The translations under genes were made by a program, and so were the position numbers. Positions 7,436-8,745 of a stretch of 8,745 nucleotides of DNA are shown one piece after another. The stretch's first letter is position 1. Every line of letters starts with the position of its first letter. The stretch is from an uncultured Ruminococcus sp. (GTDB taxonomy: Bacteria > Bacillota > Clostridia > Oscillospirales > Ruminococcaceae), in contig CAMCOJ010000072.1 in the NCBI GenBank assembly GCA_945876405.1, positions 1 through 8,745 of the forward strand, given 5' to 3'. The notes below the pieces were generated by a model. That model searched no databases. It saw only the letters and a program-made list of their open reading frames with translations, and was not told the DNA's origin.

Positions 7436-8700
7436 TTGGAAAAATCAGTTTTTGAATATTCATCACAGCGCATTTTCAGTATATCCGGAAATATAACCGA
7501 TTCATTCTGCACACCGGATCTTCAGATATTAAGCTTTGAAAAATACCTTTGCGGATATTTGCGTAAAACCGGATACGAATGTATAGTGTTTTATTCCGGA
7601 GGGGGAACGGGACTTTATTTCTGTGACCGTAAAAGCGCTGAAAACTACGCTGAATGTATTGAAAAAAAGCCGGTCTCTGAAAAAGCTCCTGAACCGGAGG
7701 CTGATGATATTTTTAATGTTTTCGGTATTCAGAAGAAAAGTTCAGGGACGGAAAAGAAAAAAACGGATTCCGGGAAAAAAATCCGTATGCGTTATCCTAT
7801 GGAAAATGATGCAGACTTTATTCATAAGGCAGAGGCACTTATGAAGAACAGAAAGCACAGAACAGCAGTTGTTTTCACCAGCTTTGATGACTTTGTAAAC
7901 CGAACTGACTCGGTAAGCCGCAGAAACTACAACAGGCTTTTTGAGAGCTGGAAGTCCATGACAAGTGACAACAGAAATATTTGCATTTTTCTTTCAAAGG
8001 GACTGGGAACAAAGGAAATTCAGCAGATGCTTTCCAACAACAGTGAACTGTCGCTTTCATCGCTGTTTTTATCCGAGGACAACGAAGGGAAGAGAAAATT
8101 CAATTCAGACACCTGCGTTGTTGTAAAACACCCGGGAAGTGATGAACTCAGGAATCTTCTCTGTTACTGGGCAGTACGTGGCTGTACTTCAGGCAGCAGG
8201 ATAAAAAAGCTGAAATTCAGCTGGGATGAAAAAAGCATTGATGAAACAGTAAATGCCATGCTTTTCTACTGCCACGAGTCAGAAAACGGTCTGAATACAT
8301 TCCGTGACAGAATAGAAATATATATGCGGGACTATCCCGGAGATGAAGTTCCTTTTTCGGCTGAAACTGTGAATAAAATTTATGAACAGAAAAATCAGAA
8401 ATATTCCTCGGAGGATCCTGAAAAACTTCTTGAAAGCAGGAGAAACAGCGGCTGGGCAAATGCCTGTGATGTGATTAAACGAAACATCGATGAATTTGAA
8501 ACCTTTGTAAAATACAGCACTCCTGAAGAGAAAGAACAGGTATCTGATCTGTATTCACTTGAACGTTTTGAAAATCTTGACTGTAAAAATATAAACTACA
8601 GGGTTCCGAACTTTGTAATACAGGGAAACCCCGGTGTTGGAAAGACAGAAATAGCACGACTTATAGGCCGAATCCTCCATAAGCACGGCATGCTTTCCTC
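7436..8700 (+). CDS. AAA+ ATPase of CbbX/SpoVK type, 3' truncated by the contig end
   Basis: An uninterrupted frame of 421 codons runs from TTG at 7436 to the end of genomic sequence. The frame lacks an early ATG, so an ATG-only search would miss the N-terminus. Residues 391-420 (PNFVIQGNPGVGKTEIARLI and onward to HKHGML) carry Walker A GNPGVGKT (397-404) in the setting typical of CbbX/SpoVK AAA+ proteins, which remodel protein complexes by ATP hydrolysis. The Walker B, sensor and arginine-finger regions lie beyond the contig. The first 360 residues contain a domain (about 28-240) with buried-strand patterns ECIVFYSGGGTGLYF, RTAVVFTSFDDF and NICIFLS. It looks like a degenerate P-loop fold without a Walker A lysine, which is inference. 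A low-complexity Lys/Ser/Glu linker lies at about 77-117. The stop codon is missing; continuing past 8700 would translate adapter. Confidence 0.88.
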
Positions 8701-8745
8701 CTGTCTCTTATACACATCTCCGAGCCCACGAGACAGGCAGAAATC
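8701..8745. other. Nextera read-2/i7 sequencing adapter (artefact)
   Basis: Positions 8701-8734 are the reverse complement of the read-2 transposase adapter. It starts with the Tn5 mosaic end (8701-8719) and continues CCGAGCCCACGAGAC. Positions 8735-8742 (AGGCAGAA) match a standard Nextera i7 index and 8743-8745 (ATC) begin P7. This is synthetic. It is in frame with the AAA+ gene and would add the false residues CLLYTSPSPRDRQK. Confidence 0.98.

Noticed and set aside
7623..7844. A 73-codon + strand frame rich in Lys and Arg.
   Set aside because: It lies wholly within the AAA+ gene in another frame and has no support of its own.
26..8719. 19-base Tn5 mosaic ends in inverted orientation at both ends, resembling a transposon of about 8.7 kb.
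   Set aside because: They are embedded in complete Nextera adapters with index and P5/P7 bases and no transposase gene is present, so they come from library preparation.

Overview
This window is an assembled contig whose two ends are Illumina Nextera (Tn5 tagmentation) library adapters. Positions 1-44 hold the tail of the P5 primer, an 8-base i5 index and the read-1 transposase adapter. Positions 8701-8745 hold the read-2 transposase adapter, an 8-base i7 index and the first bases of P7. Genomic sequence is therefore 45-8700 only. The insert looks like a Bacillota chromosome fragment: Shine-Dalgarno sites are strong, genes are tightly packed on one strand, base composition leans to A+T, AGA is a common Arg codon and one gene starts with TTG. 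The protein style resembles Ruminococcus and related Oscillospiraceae, but no marker gene confirms this.

All genes lie on the + strand. They are: (1) a small XRE-type HTH protein (72-353); (2) a zinc-ribbon protein with four C-terminal membrane segments (398-1378); (3) a short, non-housekeeping Hsp70/DnaK-family ATPase with a Cys cluster in its ATPase domain (1383-2894); (4) a protein whose N-terminal part looks like only the C-terminal half of a Ser/Thr protein kinase fold, followed by a domain resembling the Hsp70 substrate-binding beta domain (2903-3709); (5) a beta-rich plus coiled-coil protein (3711-4553); (6) and (7) two long coiled-coil proteins that look like diverged tandem paralogues (4569-5999, 6004-7428); (8) a TTG-started AAA+ ATPase of CbbX/SpoVK type, cut by the contig end just after its Walker A motif (7436-8700, 3' partial).

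Gaps from gene 2 to gene 8 are 1 to 15 nt and no terminator is seen between genes, so genes 2-8 form one operon. Gene 1 lies 44 nt upstream and probably belongs to the same transcript. The combination of an Hsp70, an AAA+ remodeller, coiled-coil partners, a kinase-like remnant and a membrane zinc-ribbon protein behind an HTH regulator suggests a dedicated chaperone/remodelling machine used in stress or conflict, not general protein folding: there is no GrpE or DnaJ gene here. That system-level role is inference. I do not recognise the gene set as a named system.

Other points of note are the missed TTG-start gene, a perfect 12-bp inverted repeat followed by a T6 run inside the hsp70-like gene, and the adapter readthrough that would add a false C-terminus to the AAA+ protein.
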